This document shows, in pieces, positions 55,705 to 64,000 of a stretch of DNA of 64,000 nucleotides (position 1 is its first letter; every line of letters starts with the position of its first letter). A program made the position numbers and the translations under genes. The notes under the pieces are model-generated. The model was not told the origin of the DNA. It did no database searches and was given only the letters and a program-made list of their open reading frames with translations. The DNA comes from Salinibacterium sp. ZJ450 (GTDB lineage Bacteria > Actinomycetota > Actinomycetes > Actinomycetales > Microbacteriaceae): contig NZ_CP061771.1 in assembly GCF_011751885.2 (NCBI RefSeq), positions 2,108,001 to 2,172,000 of the forward strand, read 5' to 3'.

Positions 55705-56397
55705 TCAGTTGTCCGACTCGGCTGCGTCAGTCGGCTCGGCCGGCTCGGCTGCCTCGGACGGCTCGGATGTCTCAGCCTGCTCGGGCGCCTCAGCCTGCTC
55801 GGACTCGCCAGCGGCCCGGACTGCCTTCGGCTCCGCGTCATCCGGAATCTCTTCGAAGAGACCGATCGGCGGCGTGACGGTGACGGTACCGGCCTTGATA
55901 TCGACCGCCGACACGATCGCCTTGACGAACGGCACCAGGACCTCGTCGGCGTCGGTCTTGACGACGAGCAGGTCTTGGGCGGGCATGTGGTCGACGCGGG
56001 TCACCGTGCCGACCGTGACGCCGTCACGCAGCACACGGAGGCCGACCAGCTGATGGTCGTACCAGGCGTCTTCTTCGGCAGGCAGCTCGGTGACATCCTG
56101 ATCGACCCAGAGGATCGCCTTGAGCAGGGTCTCGGCGGCGCTGCGGTCGGGGACGCCCTTGAAGAAACCGACCGGATGACCGTTGTACCAGCGCAGCTCG
56201 ACGAGCTCGAGGGTCTTGCCGTGCCACGGCGACTCGCTCGGCACCTGGAGGGTGAACTGGGCGCCGGGAACGAACCGGCGTTCCGGCTCGTCGGTGAACA
56301 GCTCGAGCTTGATGGCGCCCTTCAGCCCGTGGGCCTTGGTGAGACGGCCGACACGGAGCTGGGTGCGGTTGGGCTGGGGGGAACTGGTGGAACTCAC
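55705..56397 (-). CDS. rimM: Ribosome maturation factor RimM with long acidic tail
   Basis: RimM helps assemble the 30S head. The 230-residue protein has the N-terminal barrel ([20 protein letters not shown]), the PRC-barrel domain ([37 protein letters not shown]) and IGLFEEIP near the domain end. It continues with about 45 extra residues of Glu/Ala/Pro repeats ([15 protein letters not shown]). The start is GTG 56397, 13 bases past the khpA stop; an earlier in-frame ATG overlaps khpA. Order khpA-rimM-trmD is standard. Confidence 0.95.
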   Translation of the reverse strand: MSSTSSPQPNRTQLRVGRLTKAHGLKGAIKLELFTDEPERRFVPGAQFTLQVPSESPWHGKTLELVELRWYNGHPVGFFKGVPDRSAAETLLKAILWVDQDVTELPAEEDAWYDHQLVGLRVLRDGVTVGTVTRVDHMPAQDLLVVKTDADEVLVPFVKAIVSAVDIKAGTVTVTPPIGLFEEIPDDAEPKAVRAAGESEQAEAPEQAETSEPSEAAEPAEPTDAAESDN

Positions 56398-56410
56398 AAG
56401 CAGAGTATTT

Positions 56411-56647
56411 CTAGTTGTCGGTGTCGACGACGTCGACACGAACGCGCTTGCCATCCGCCAGCGCGGTGATCAACGTGCGGAGAGCCTTGGCGGTCCGCCC
56501 GGAACGGCCGATCACGCGTCCGAGGTCCTCGGGGTGCACACGCACCTCGAGGACCTCGCCACGCGCAGAACTCTTCGCCACTACCTGCACATCGTCCGGG
56601 TGGTCAACGATCCCCTTGACGAGGTGCTCGAGAGCGGGTGCGAGCAC
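56411..56647 (-). CDS. khpA: KH-domain RNA-binding protein (KhpA)
   Basis: A 78-residue single KH domain: GRVIGRSGRTAKALRTLITA gives the GxxG loop, preceded by VHPEDL. Such proteins (KhpA/YlqC) bind RNA, and in firmicutes partner with KhpB/Jag. It lies between rpsP (3-base gap, GTG start 56647) and rimM. Confidence 0.95.
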   Translation of the reverse strand: MLAPALEHLVKGIVDHPDDVQVVAKSSARGEVLEVRVHPEDLGRVIGRSGRTAKALRTLITALADGKRVRVDVVDTDN

Positions 56648-56650
56648 TGG

Positions 56651-57106
56651 TTACGCCTTGTCCTCTTCAGCGGCGGCCTCTGCGGCCTCCGGAGCTTCGG
56701 CAGCAGCTTCCTCGGCGGGAGCTTCCTCAGCCTTGGCTTCCTCGACGGGAGCCTTCTCGGTCTTCGGCTTCAGAACCGGCTTCTTCTTCTCGTCGGCGAT
56801 GAAGGCAACCTTCTCTTCCTTCACCTTGACGGTGCTGACGGCGTCCTTGTCGCCCTTGAACTTGCCCCAGTCACCGGTGAGCTTCAGCAGCGCGGCGACC
56901 TGCTCGGTCGGCTGAGCGCCGACGCTCAGCCAGTACTGCGCACGCTCGGAGTCGACCAGGATCACCGAGGGCTCCTCGGTGGGGTGGTACTTGCCGATCT
57001 CCTCGATGACACGACCATCGCGCTTGGTGCGCGAGTCGGCAACGACGATGCGGTAGTAGGGCGCGCGGATCTTGCCCATGCGCTTCAAACGAATCTTGAC
57101 AGCCAC
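56651..57106 (-). CDS. rpsP: 30S ribosomal protein S16 with long tail
   Basis: S16 begins [39 protein letters not shown]-type and [20 protein letters not shown] segments follow. The GTG start at 57106 is preceded by AGGAG at four bases. After the roughly 85-residue core, a Lys/Glu/Ala-rich tail ([19 protein letters not shown]) brings the total to 151 residues. It is the first gene of the ribosomal group and faces the carboxylate-amine ligase gene. Confidence 0.97.
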   Translation of the reverse strand: MAVKIRLKRMGKIRAPYYRIVVADSRTKRDGRVIEEIGKYHPTEEPSVILVDSERAQYWLSVGAQPTEQVAALLKLTGDWGKFKGDKDAVSTVKVKEEKVAFIADEKKKPVLKPKTEKAPVEEAKAEEAPAEEAAAEAPEAAEAAAEEDKA

Positions 57107-57320
57107 AATTCTCCTGAATTTATCTTTTGTGTGGTTGAACTGACAGCCGTGAGCGTGGGGGCACACTCGGCAAAAGCTCTAATGGATTCCGTGAGCGCCT
57201 GATTAGAGGGTCGGGCGGGTCACAGACTCGACTAACTATTCTGACAGGTTTTTCGGACGGCGGCGTACACAACAGCTCGGTTTGATAGCGGTTCTGCGCG
57301 GGAGTTGCCAGAATCAGGAC

Positions 57321-58463
57321 GTGCCTCTCGACTTTCCGCAGTCCCCGCGTTCGACACTTGGCATCGAATGGGAGTTACTCTGCGTCGATCGTCGCAGCGG
57401 CGAACTGCGGCCGGCCGCCCCGGAGATCCTGGCCCAGTTGGCCAGCGACACGACCCGATACCCGCACGCGACGGCGGAGTTCCAGACCAACACTGTCGAG
57501 CTGGCCAGCGCCCCGCACACCAGGGTCGCGGACGCGGTGGCCGACATCGCAGAGGTGCTCGACCAGGTGCGCGAGGCCGCGGAACCGCTCGGGGTCGACC
57601 TCGCAGGGGCGGGCACGCATCCGTTCAGCGAGTGGTTCCGGCAGCACCTGACGCCCGGCAAGCCGCGGTACGAGAAGGTGCTCGAACGGGCCCAGTGGTG
57701 GGCCCGGCAGATGCTGATCTGGGGCGTGCACGTGCACGTGGGAGTGGAGGACAAGCAGAAGGTCATCCCGCTGCTGAACGCGCTGCTCACCTACTTTCCG
57801 CACTTCCAGGCGCTGTCCGCGTCCAGCCCGTACTGGGTGGGCGACAACACCGGCTACGCCTCTAACCGGGCCCTGATCTACCAGCAGCTGCCCACCGCCG
57901 GGCTGCCGCCCGCGTTCGCCGACTGGGCGGAGTACGAGTCGATGGTCGGCGACCTGGTGCGCACCGGAGTCATCGACGAGCCGAGCGAGCTGCGCTGGGA
58001 CATCCGCCCGTCGATCAAGTGGGGCACCATCGAGGTGCGCGTGTTCGACAGCGTGGCAACGCTGGAAGAGGTCGGATGCCTCGCCGCACTGACCCAGTGT
58101 CTGGTCGAGGAGCTGTCCACCCAGCTGGACGAGGGCCGCGAGCTGCCGACCCTGCAGTACTGGTTCCTGCGCGAGAACAAGTGGCGGGCTGCTCGCTACG
58201 GGTTGGACGCCGAGATCATCACCACTCGTGCCGGCGACCAGACGTCCGTGCGCGACGAGTTGCGGGCGTTGGCTCGGCGTTTGGAGCCGATTGCCGAGCG
58301 GCTCGGATGCCTCGACGAGCTGCGTTTCGTCGAGGTCATCCTCGCCAGGGGTGCCGGATACCAGCGGCAACTGGCCGCCGCCGCCGAGCAGGGCGGCAGC
58401 CTGCGCGCGGTCGTGGCGAGCCTGGTGGACGAGACCCGGGACGGGCTCGGGCCGACCCCGTAG
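57321..58463 (+). CDS. Carboxylate-amine ligase, GCS2/YbdK family
   Basis: A 380-residue GCS2-type ligase: STLGIEWELLCVDRRSGEL, AEFQTNTVELASAPH, WARQMLIWGVHVHVGVED and FLRENKWRAARYGLDAEIIT match the family that ligates Glu (or a similar acid) to Cys or another amine. YbdK has weak glutamate-cysteine ligase activity; relatives act in ergothioneine synthesis. The GTG at 57321 follows CAGAAT by six bases and fits a leaderless start. There are no ergothioneine or mycothiol neighbours, so the substrate is open. Confidence 0.88.
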   Translation: MPLDFPQSPRSTLGIEWELLCVDRRSGELRPAAPEILAQLASDTTRYPHATAEFQTNTVELASAPHTRVADAVADIAEVLDQVREAAEPLGVDLAGAGTHPFSEWFRQHLTPGKPRYEKVLERAQWWARQMLIWGVHVHVGVEDKQKVIPLLNALLTYFPHFQALSASSPYWVGDNTGYASNRALIYQQLPTAGLPPAFADWAEYESMVGDLVRTGVIDEPSELRWDIRPSIKWGTIEVRVFDSVATLEEVGCLAALTQCLVEELSTQLDEGRELPTLQYWFLRENKWRAARYGLDAEIITTRAGDQTSVRDELRALARRLEPIAERLGCLDELRFVEVILARGAGYQRQLAAAAEQGGSLRAVVASLVDETRDGLGPTP

Positions 58464-58572
58464 CTCGCGCCGGGAATGCGCGGCGGCCGGCTGATGTTAC
58501 TGTTCTCTGCCGCCTGGCGCCGGCCACGCTTTTCTCGTGCGCGCCGCACCGTCACGTTGAGAGGACCCCCGC

Positions 58573-60054
58573 GTGCCAGACACGTCAACACTGCCCGAAT
58601 CCCGCGCCACGGCCGACCCGGGCCGCTTGTCACCGAGGGATCGACTGGTCATCACGTTGCTGCTCGTCTCGGCGTTCGTCATGATCCTCAACGAGACGAT
58701 CATGGGCGTCGCCCTGCCGCAGCTGATGGAGGATCTGCGGATCTCCGCCAGCGCCGGCCAGTGGTTGACCACCGCGTTCATGTTGACGATGGCGGTCGTC
58801 ATCCCGATCACCGGGTACCTGCTCAAGCGGTTCAACACCCGGCCGATCTTCATCACCGCGATGGCGCTGTTCAGCGCCGGCACGCTGATCGCCGCCGTCT
58901 CACCCGGCTTCGAAATGCTCGTGGCCGGCCGTGTGGTGCAGGCCAGCGGCACCGCCATCATCATGCCGTTGCTGATGACGACGGTGATGACCCTGGTCGC
59001 GCCCGCACGCCGCGGCAGTGTCATGGGCACGATCTCGATCGTTATCTCGGTGGCCCCGGCGCTCGGCCCGACCGTCTCCGGGATCATCCTCAGCGCACTG
59101 GACTGGCGCTGGATGTTCTGGCTGGTGCTGCCGTTCGCGGTCGGGTCGCTCGTGGTCGGCGCGGTGCGCATCCAGAATGTGACCACGCCGACGAAGGTCC
59201 CGGTCGACATCGTCTCGATCGTGCTGTCCGCCCTCGCCTTCGGCGGGCTGATCTACGGGCTGTCTAGCCTCGGCCAGGCCGCGGAGGGCACCGCCACGCT
59301 GCCCGCCTGGATCCCGCTCGCGGCAGGCTCCGTGGCGCTGGCACTGTTCGTCACGCGGCAGCTGCGGCTGCAGCGGAAGGATGCCGCGCTGCTCGACCTG
59401 CGCACCTTCAAGTCCCCGACGTTCTCGGCGGCCATCGTGCTGATGATGATCGCAATGCTGACGATGTTCGGCACCCTCATCCTGTTGCCGATCTACCTAC
59501 AGACGGTGCTCGGCCTCGAGCCGGTCGCGATCGGCCTGATGCTGCTGCCCGGCGGACTGGTGATGGGACTACTCGGACCGGTCGTCGGCCGGATCTACGA
59601 CCGGCGCGGCCCGACCGTGCTGGTGGTCCCGGGCGGCGCGATCGTCAGCATGGCCTTCTGGGGAATGACCCTGTTCTCGGCGTCGACGCCGTTCGGGTGG
59701 GTGCTGGCCGCGCACGTCGGCCTGAGCGTCGGCCTCGCGCTGATGTTCACCCCGCTGTTCACCTCCGCCCTGGGTTCACTCACGCCTGAGCTGTACTCGC
59801 ACGGCAGCGCCATCGTCGGCACGGCGCAGCAAGTCGCCGGGGCCGCGGGGACCGCGCTCTTCATCACCGTCATGACCGCGGTTTCCGCCGCGCAGGTCTC
59901 CGGCGGCGCCGATGAGGTCACGGCCCTCGCCGAGGGCATCCACGCGGCCTTCGTCTGGGGTGCGGTGATCTCGGTGGTCGCGCTCGCCGGCACCTTCCTG
60001 GTGCGGAAGCCCGCCGACAACCCGCAGCCTGTGGCGGTTCCTGCGGAGATCTAA
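58573..60054 (+). CDS. DHA2-type MFS multidrug exporter
   Basis: A 493-residue, about 14-helix MFS protein. It has LVSAFVMILNETIMGVALPQ, YLLKRFNTRPIFITAMALFS (motif A region), and the antiporter motif C APALGPTVSGIILSALDWR. These fit the drug:H+ antiporter-2 (EmrB/QacA) group. Start is GTG at 58573 after GAGAGGA. The stop overlaps the convergent udgX stop by a few bases. The exported compound is unknown; no TetR lies beside it. Confidence 0.9.
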   Translation: MPDTSTLPESRATADPGRLSPRDRLVITLLLVSAFVMILNETIMGVALPQLMEDLRISASAGQWLTTAFMLTMAVVIPITGYLLKRFNTRPIFITAMALFSAGTLIAAVSPGFEMLVAGRVVQASGTAIIMPLLMTTVMTLVAPARRGSVMGTISIVISVAPALGPTVSGIILSALDWRWMFWLVLPFAVGSLVVGAVRIQNVTTPTKVPVDIVSIVLSALAFGGLIYGLSSLGQAAEGTATLPAWIPLAAGSVALALFVTRQLRLQRKDAALLDLRTFKSPTFSAAIVLMMIAMLTMFGTLILLPIYLQTVLGLEPVAIGLMLLPGGLVMGLLGPVVGRIYDRRGPTVLVVPGGAIVSMAFWGMTLFSASTPFGWVLAAHVGLSVGLALMFTPLFTSALGSLTPELYSHGSAIVGTAQQVAGAAGTALFITVMTAVSAAQVSGGADEVTALAEGIHAAFVWGAVISVVALAGTFLVRKPADNPQPVAVPAEI

Positions 60055-60701
60055 CGGGGTCTACGAAGTTCTGCGCCGGCGACGGTGAGGTCCGCGACGA
60101 GGGCGGTGAAGGCATCCTCGAACCCGTCCTTGCCGCGGAGGCGCAACACCGACGACGGGTGCGTGGTGATCAGCACCCGTCCCAGCTCGGCGTCCATGAC
60201 TCGGCCGCGCTCGGCCCCGATTCGCACCGGACGTCCGAGCACGGCCCGGCCGGCGGTGGCGCCGAGGCAGACGACGAGCTGCGGCGCGACAACCTGGATC
60301 TCGGCGAGGAGCCAGGGCCGGCACGCCTCGATGTGCACGGTGTCGGGCTTGTCGTGGATGCGTCGTTTGCCGCGTGGAGCGATATGGTGCCGGAAGTGCT
60401 TGACCGCGTTGGTCAGGTAGAGGTCCTCTCGGGCAAGTCCCGCCCGGTCGACGGCATCCGCGAGCAGGCCGCCGGCCGGTCCGACAAAGGGTGTTCCCTC
60501 GAGATCCTCCCGGTCACCCGGCTGTTCGCCGACGAGCATGAGGGGCGCGGCCGCGCGGCCCGCCGAGAAGACCACCTGGGTGGCATCTCGCCACAGCTCG
60601 CAGCCGCGACAGGCGGGTGCAGCCTCACGGAGCTTCGGCAGGCTGGGCCGCTCGGGCACCCACTCGCCGGCGCCGGGCCGCTCCGGCGTGCTCAGAGCCA
60701 T
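60051..60701 (-). CDS. udgX: Uracil-DNA glycosylase superfamily, UdgX type
   Basis: A 216-residue protein with the family-4-like Fe-S layout (CRGCELWRDATQVVFSAG with two Cys and further Cys later), GEQPGDREDLEGTPFVGPAG as the uracil-site motif, and the loop HIAPRGKRRIHDKPDTVHIE. The KRRIH sequence is the hallmark of UdgX, in which the His forms a covalent bond with the sugar of uracil DNA. THPSSVLRL closes the active site. ATG at 60701 is preferred; a GTG at 60710 is possible. It converges with the DHA2 gene. Confidence 0.93.
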   Translation of the reverse strand: MALSTPERPGAGEWVPERPSLPKLREAAPACRGCELWRDATQVVFSAGRAAAPLMLVGEQPGDREDLEGTPFVGPAGGLLADAVDRAGLAREDLYLTNAVKHFRHHIAPRGKRRIHDKPDTVHIEACRPWLLAEIQVVAPQLVVCLGATAGRAVLGRPVRIGAERGRVMDAELGRVLITTHPSSVLRLRGKDGFEDAFTALVADLTVAGAELRRPR

Positions 60702-60790
60702 GGATGTCACAGTAGCCGCCGGCCTGGCCGAACGGCAGGGGTCGCTCGTTGCAGGCGGCGCTGGCCGTCGGCGCGGGCCATCGGCCGGTG

Positions 60791-61585
60791 TCAGCCGCGG
60801 TTACGGGCGTCCCGCCAGGCAAGCCAGCGCGTCACCGCATCAAAGTTGAACTCCGGCGCGGTGATGCCGAGCGTGAACAGCGAGGCTCCCAGATCGGCTA
60901 AGGCATCGGCATCCGATTCGGTGCGCCGCCGGATCTCGGTGGAGATCTCGATCTCGCTGACGTCGCGGCCGACCGCCTCACCGTGCTGGCGCAGCACACC
61001 GAGTTTGTGACGCAACACGTCGACGTCGCCGAAGCTGTGCCAGATGTCGGCGTGCTGCGCCACGATGCGCAGCGTCTTTCGCTCTCCCCCGCCGCCGATC
61101 AACACCGGGATCTTGTGCAGCGGTGGCGGGTTGATCACCGCCCAGCGGTTCTCGATCACCGGCATCGCCTCGGCGAGGGCCGCCAGCCGGGTACCGGGGG
61201 TGCCGAACTCGTAGCCGTACTCGTCGTAGTCGCGCTGGAACCAGCCGGCGCCGGTGCCGAAGATGAACCGGCCATCCGACATGTGGTCGAGGGTGCGGGC
61301 CATGTCTGCCTGCAGGTTGGCGTTGCGGTAACTGTTGCAGTTGACCAGCGTGCCGATCTCGACCCGCTCGGTCTGCTCCGCCCAGCCGCCGAGCATGGTC
61401 CACGCCTCGAAGTGCCTGCCCTCGCGGTCGCCGCTCAGCGGGAAGAAGTGGTCCCAGTTGAACAGGATGTCGACGCCGGCATCTTCGAGCCGGCGAACGG
61501 CATCGCGGATCTGCGAATACGACGCGTGCTGCGGGGCGATCTGCACGCCAAGGCGGATCGGACGCTGATGAGTCGGGCTGGTCAC
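60791..61585 (-). CDS. LLM-class F420-dependent oxidoreductase
   Basis: A 264-residue TIM-barrel flavin/F420 enzyme: RLGVQIAPQHASYSQIRDAV, LFNWDHFFPLSGDREGRHFE, LGTLVNCNSYRNANLQADMA-type core, FIFGTGAGWFQRDYDEYGYE and PVLIGGGGERKTLRIVAQHA. The FNWDHFFPL and GAGW blocks are usual for the F420 group in actinobacteria. Substrate unknown. Start GTG at 61585. It lies between udgX and ffh. Confidence 0.88.
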   Translation of the reverse strand: MTSPTHQRPIRLGVQIAPQHASYSQIRDAVRRLEDAGVDILFNWDHFFPLSGDREGRHFEAWTMLGGWAEQTERVEIGTLVNCNSYRNANLQADMARTLDHMSDGRFIFGTGAGWFQRDYDEYGYEFGTPGTRLAALAEAMPVIENRWAVINPPPLHKIPVLIGGGGERKTLRIVAQHADIWHSFGDVDVLRHKLGVLRQHGEAVGRDVSEIEISTEIRRRTESDADALADLGASLFTLGITAPEFNFDAVTRWLAWRDARNRG

Positions 61586-61659
61586 CCGATCACCCTAACG
61601 GCGCGGCGTGAGCGATGGCACGGGGTTACCGGCGGCACGCTGTTACCGGCAACGTGGTG

Positions 61660-63243
61660 TCAGCGGCCGAGGAACTTCTGCAACGACTCGAGCTCTTCCG
61701 GGCTGGGTCCGCCCGCAGCGGCATCCTTCGCCCCGCCACCGAGACCGCCGAGGCCGAAGCCGGAGCCACCGCCGCCGACGCCTGCCGGCTTCACGCCGGA
61801 CGCCTTGGCCGCGTTCTCCGCGGCGCGCTTGGCCGGGTTGCCCGACTTGGAGCCGGCCTTCTTCTTTGGCAGCGTCTTGCCGCGCCCGCCGCCGAAACCG
61901 CCGGGCATCGGGCCCATCCCTGGCATCTGCGGCATGCCGCCGCGCGCCACGGTCTTCATCATCTTGGCGGCCTGCTCGAAGCGGTTCACCAGCTGGTTGA
62001 CGTCGGTGACGGTCATGCCGGAACCGCGCGCGATCCGCATCCGGCGCGAGCCGTTCAGGAGCTTGGTGTTCTGCCGTTCCGCCGGGGTCATCGACTGGAT
62101 GATCGCCTCGGTGCGGGTCAGTTCGCGCTCGTCGAAGTTGTCGAGCTGCTCGCGCATGCCCTTGGCGCCGGGCAGCATGCCGAGCATGCCCTTCAGCGAG
62201 CCCATCTTCTTGATCTGCTGCATCTGGCCGAGGAAGTCCTCGAGGGTGAAGCTGTCGGTCGCGAACTTCTCGGCGACCATCGCCGCCTCGTCCTCGTCGA
62301 ACGCCTTCTGCGCCTGCTCAATCAGGCTCAGGATGTCGCCGAGATCGAGGATCCGGCTGGCCATCCGGTCGGGGTAGAACGGCTCGAAGTCGCCCAGGTT
62401 CTCACCGGTGGAGGCGAACATGATCGGGCGGCCGGTGACACTCGCCACCGACAGCGCGGCACCACCACGGGCGTCGCCGTCAAGCTTGGTGAGCACTACG
62501 CCGGTGAAGTCCACGCCCTCCTGGAACGCCTTCGCCGTGGCGACGGCATCCTGACCGATCATCGCGTCGATGACGAAGAGGACCTCGTCGGGGTCGGTGG
62601 CCTTCCGGATGTCGGCGGCCTGCTTCATCATTTCCTTGTCGACACCGAGACGACCGGCGGTGTCGATGATGACCACGTCGTGCAGCTTGTCCTTGGCGTA
62701 CTTCAGCCCGTCCTTGGCGACCTTGACCGGGTTGCCGACACCGTTGCCCGGCTCTGGGGCGAAAACCGGAACACCGGCCTGCTCGCCGACCACCTGCAGC
62801 TGGGTGACCGCGTTCGGACGCTGCAGGTCAGCGGCAACCAGGATCGGGGTGTGGTTCTGCTCGGCGAGCCACTTTGCCAGCTTGCCGGCGAGGGTGGTTT
62901 TACCGGCACCCTGCAGGCCGGCGAGCATGATCACCGTCGGCGGGGTCTTCGCGAACTCGAGGCGGCGCTGCTGCCCGCCGAGGATGCGCACCAGCTCTTC
63001 GTTGACGATCTGCACGACCTGCTGGGCAGGGTTCAGCGCCTTGTTCACCTCGTCGCCGAGGGCGCGCTCGCGCACGGTGCCGGTGAAGTCCTTGACCACC
63101 GGCAGGGCGACGTCGGCGTCGAGCAGTGCGCGCCGGATTTCCCGGACGGTGCCGTCGACATCCGCGGGACTCAGCTTGCCCTTGGTGCGGAGGTTCTTGA
63201 AGGTGTCTGTCAGACGGTCGGAGAGATTCCCAAATGTGGCCAT
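61660..63243 (-). CDS. ffh: Signal recognition particle protein Ffh (SRP54)
   Basis: Ffh binds signal sequences of nascent membrane proteins and, with 4.5S RNA and FtsY, takes the ribosome to the membrane. The 527-residue protein has N domain, G1 loop LAGLQGAGKTTLAGKLAKWL, VIIDTAGRLGVDKEMM, the G4 motif in TKLDGDARGGAALS and an M domain ending in a Met/Gly-rich tail (GGMPQMPGMGPMPGGFGG). 4.5S RNA is not in this window. The ATG at 63243 precedes LSDRLTDTFKNLRTKGKLS. Confidence 0.98.
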   Translation of the reverse strand: MATFGNLSDRLTDTFKNLRTKGKLSPADVDGTVREIRRALLDADVALPVVKDFTGTVRERALGDEVNKALNPAQQVVQIVNEELVRILGGQQRRLEFAKTPPTVIMLAGLQGAGKTTLAGKLAKWLAEQNHTPILVAADLQRPNAVTQLQVVGEQAGVPVFAPEPGNGVGNPVKVAKDGLKYAKDKLHDVVIIDTAGRLGVDKEMMKQAADIRKATDPDEVLFVIDAMIGQDAVATAKAFQEGVDFTGVVLTKLDGDARGGAALSVASVTGRPIMFASTGENLGDFEPFYPDRMASRILDLGDILSLIEQAQKAFDEDEAAMVAEKFATDSFTLEDFLGQMQQIKKMGSLKGMLGMLPGAKGMREQLDNFDERELTRTEAIIQSMTPAERQNTKLLNGSRRMRIARGSGMTVTDVNQLVNRFEQAAKMMKTVARGGMPQMPGMGPMPGGFGGGRGKTLPKKKAGSKSGNPAKRAAENAAKASGVKPAGVGGGGSGFGLGGLGGGAKDAAAGGPSPEELESLQKFLGR

Positions 63244-63316
63244 GGTCTGGATAGTTTAACCCGCCCGCCGACGGACTAGCGTTGATGGCGCTTCCCCCAC
63301 GCACCAAGGACCCACT

Positions 63317-64000
63317 ATGACCATGCCTCCGCGCACCTCCGCGCCCACCCGCACCGAGCGGCTCGACCGCCTGCCGTTCACCCGAGCGCATCGAAAACTG
63401 CTGGTCGGGTCGGGGCTCGGTTGGGCGCTCGACGCGATGGATGTCGGATTGCTGTCGTACGTGCTGGTGGCGCTCGCCAGCACCTGGGAGGTCACCCCGA
63501 CCGAGCAGTCGTGGCTCGCCACGATCTCCGCGATCGGCATGGCGATCGGCGCGAGCGTCGGCGGGCTGCTCGCCGACAAGTTCGGCCGGCGCCAGGTGTT
63601 TGCGGTCACCCTGCTGATCTTCGGCGTCGCGACCGGTCTGAGCGCGCTGGCCTGGTCGGTGGGCGCGCTGATCGTGTTCCGGTTCCTGATCGGCCTGGGA
63701 CTCGGCTCCGAACTGCCGGTTGCGTCGACACTGGTCAGCGAGATGGCGCCTGCCCGCATCCGCGGGCGCATCGTCGTGATCCTCGAGGCGTTCTGGGCGG
63801 TCGGCTGGCTCGCCGCCGCACTGATCGGCGCGTTCATCGTGCCGCTCAGCGACGACGGCTGGCGCTGGGCCCTCGCGATCGGCCTGATTCCCGCCCTGTA
63901 CGCCGTGGTGGTGCGCTTCGGCCTGCCCGAATCGGTGCGGTTCCTGGAGTCGAAGGGCCGGCATGCCGAGGCGGAAGCCGTGGTGCGCGGGTTTGAGGCA
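63317..64000 (+). CDS. MFS transporter (sugar/aromatic-acid type), cut by window edge
   Basis: The frame opens at ATG 63317, six bases after AAGGA, and stays open to the window end (228 codons so far). The N-terminus PPRTSAPTRTERLDRLPFTR is followed by six helices: LDAMDVGLLSYVLVAL, SAIGMAIGASVGGLLADKFGRRQ with the motif A loop, and FRFLIGLGLGSELPVASTL. The RGRIVVILEAFWAVGWLAAA segment fits the aromatic acid:H+ symporter or sugar-porter families. The C-terminal half is off the window, so the substrate cannot be judged. Confidence 0.88.
   Translation, partial: MTMPPRTSAPTRTERLDRLPFTRAHRKLLVGSGLGWALDAMDVGLLSYVLVALASTWEVTPTEQSWLATISAIGMAIGASVGGLLADKFGRRQVFAVTLLIFGVATGLSALAWSVGALIVFRFLIGLGLGSELPVASTLVSEMAPARIRGRIVVILEAFWAVGWLAAALIGAFIVPLSDDGWRWALAIGLIPALYAVVVRFGLPESVRFLESKGRHAEAEAVVRGFEA

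Noticed and set aside
61615-63279. A 554-codon plus-strand frame antisense to ffh
   Set aside because: Ffh is intact on the other strand; the frame is the usual GC-rich artefact.

Overview
The window is a gene-dense, GC-rich stretch of an actinobacterial chromosome, most likely a member of the Microbacteriaceae. This rests on the GatCAB operon, an F420-dependent luciferase-family oxidoreductase, a GlgE-type glycogen pathway, DivIVA-repeat and Scy-like coiled-coil proteins, many GTG starts, several apparently leaderless genes, and the order rpsP-khpA-rimM-trmD-rplS-lepB-rnhB-DUF2469-yraN-comM-dprA-xerC-rpsB-tsf-pyrH-frr-cdsA, which is typical of actinobacteria. No rRNA, tRNA, CRISPR array, insertion sequence or prophage was found. 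The family assignment is inference; the gene calls come from the sequence.

Layout. 1-6 kb: a cut methyltransferase and an AI-2E permease in one operon, then small genes (an acidic protein, a PspC protein, a 39-residue basic protein, a two-helix membrane protein), an MFS exporter, a VOC protein and a GerW/YtfJ-like protein. 6-16 kb, all minus strand: gatC-gatA-gatB, a lipoprotein, a DUF1023-like hydrolase, then cysteine desulfurase-mnmA-ligA. 16-32 kb: glycogen and alpha-glucan metabolism (glgX with a YbaK-type deacylase, glgP, glgE-glgB), split by an accessory segment (about 21.4-27.2 kb) that holds a DUF222/HNH endonuclease and a five-gene SipW-type signal peptidase operon with three alternate-signal exported proteins and a surface membrane protein. 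32-40 kb: envelope and cell-shape genes (a Cys-less thioredoxin/TPR protein, a fused membrane-lipoprotein, a Scy-like protein with 34 hendecads, a second AI-2E permease, a lysozyme-fold protein, a DivIVA-repeat protein). 40-57 kb: the conserved translation, export and DNA-uptake block, interrupted by an M23 protein, a phosphodiesterase and a TetR-map pair on the plus strand. 57-64 kb: a GCS2 carboxylate-amine ligase, a DHA2 exporter, UdgX, an F420 oxidoreductase, ffh and a cut MFS transporter.

How the genes fit together. GlgE and GlgB build branched alpha-glucan from maltose-1-phosphate; GlgP and GlgX take it apart; treS is not in the window. Cysteine desulfurase feeds sulfur to MnmA. GatCAB supplies Gln-tRNA and/or Asn-tRNA by transamidation. 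DprA, ComM and YraN form the usual DNA-processing group. SipW probably matures the three proteins encoded upstream of it, which makes that operon the best candidate for an undescribed surface-fibre or matrix system in this window.
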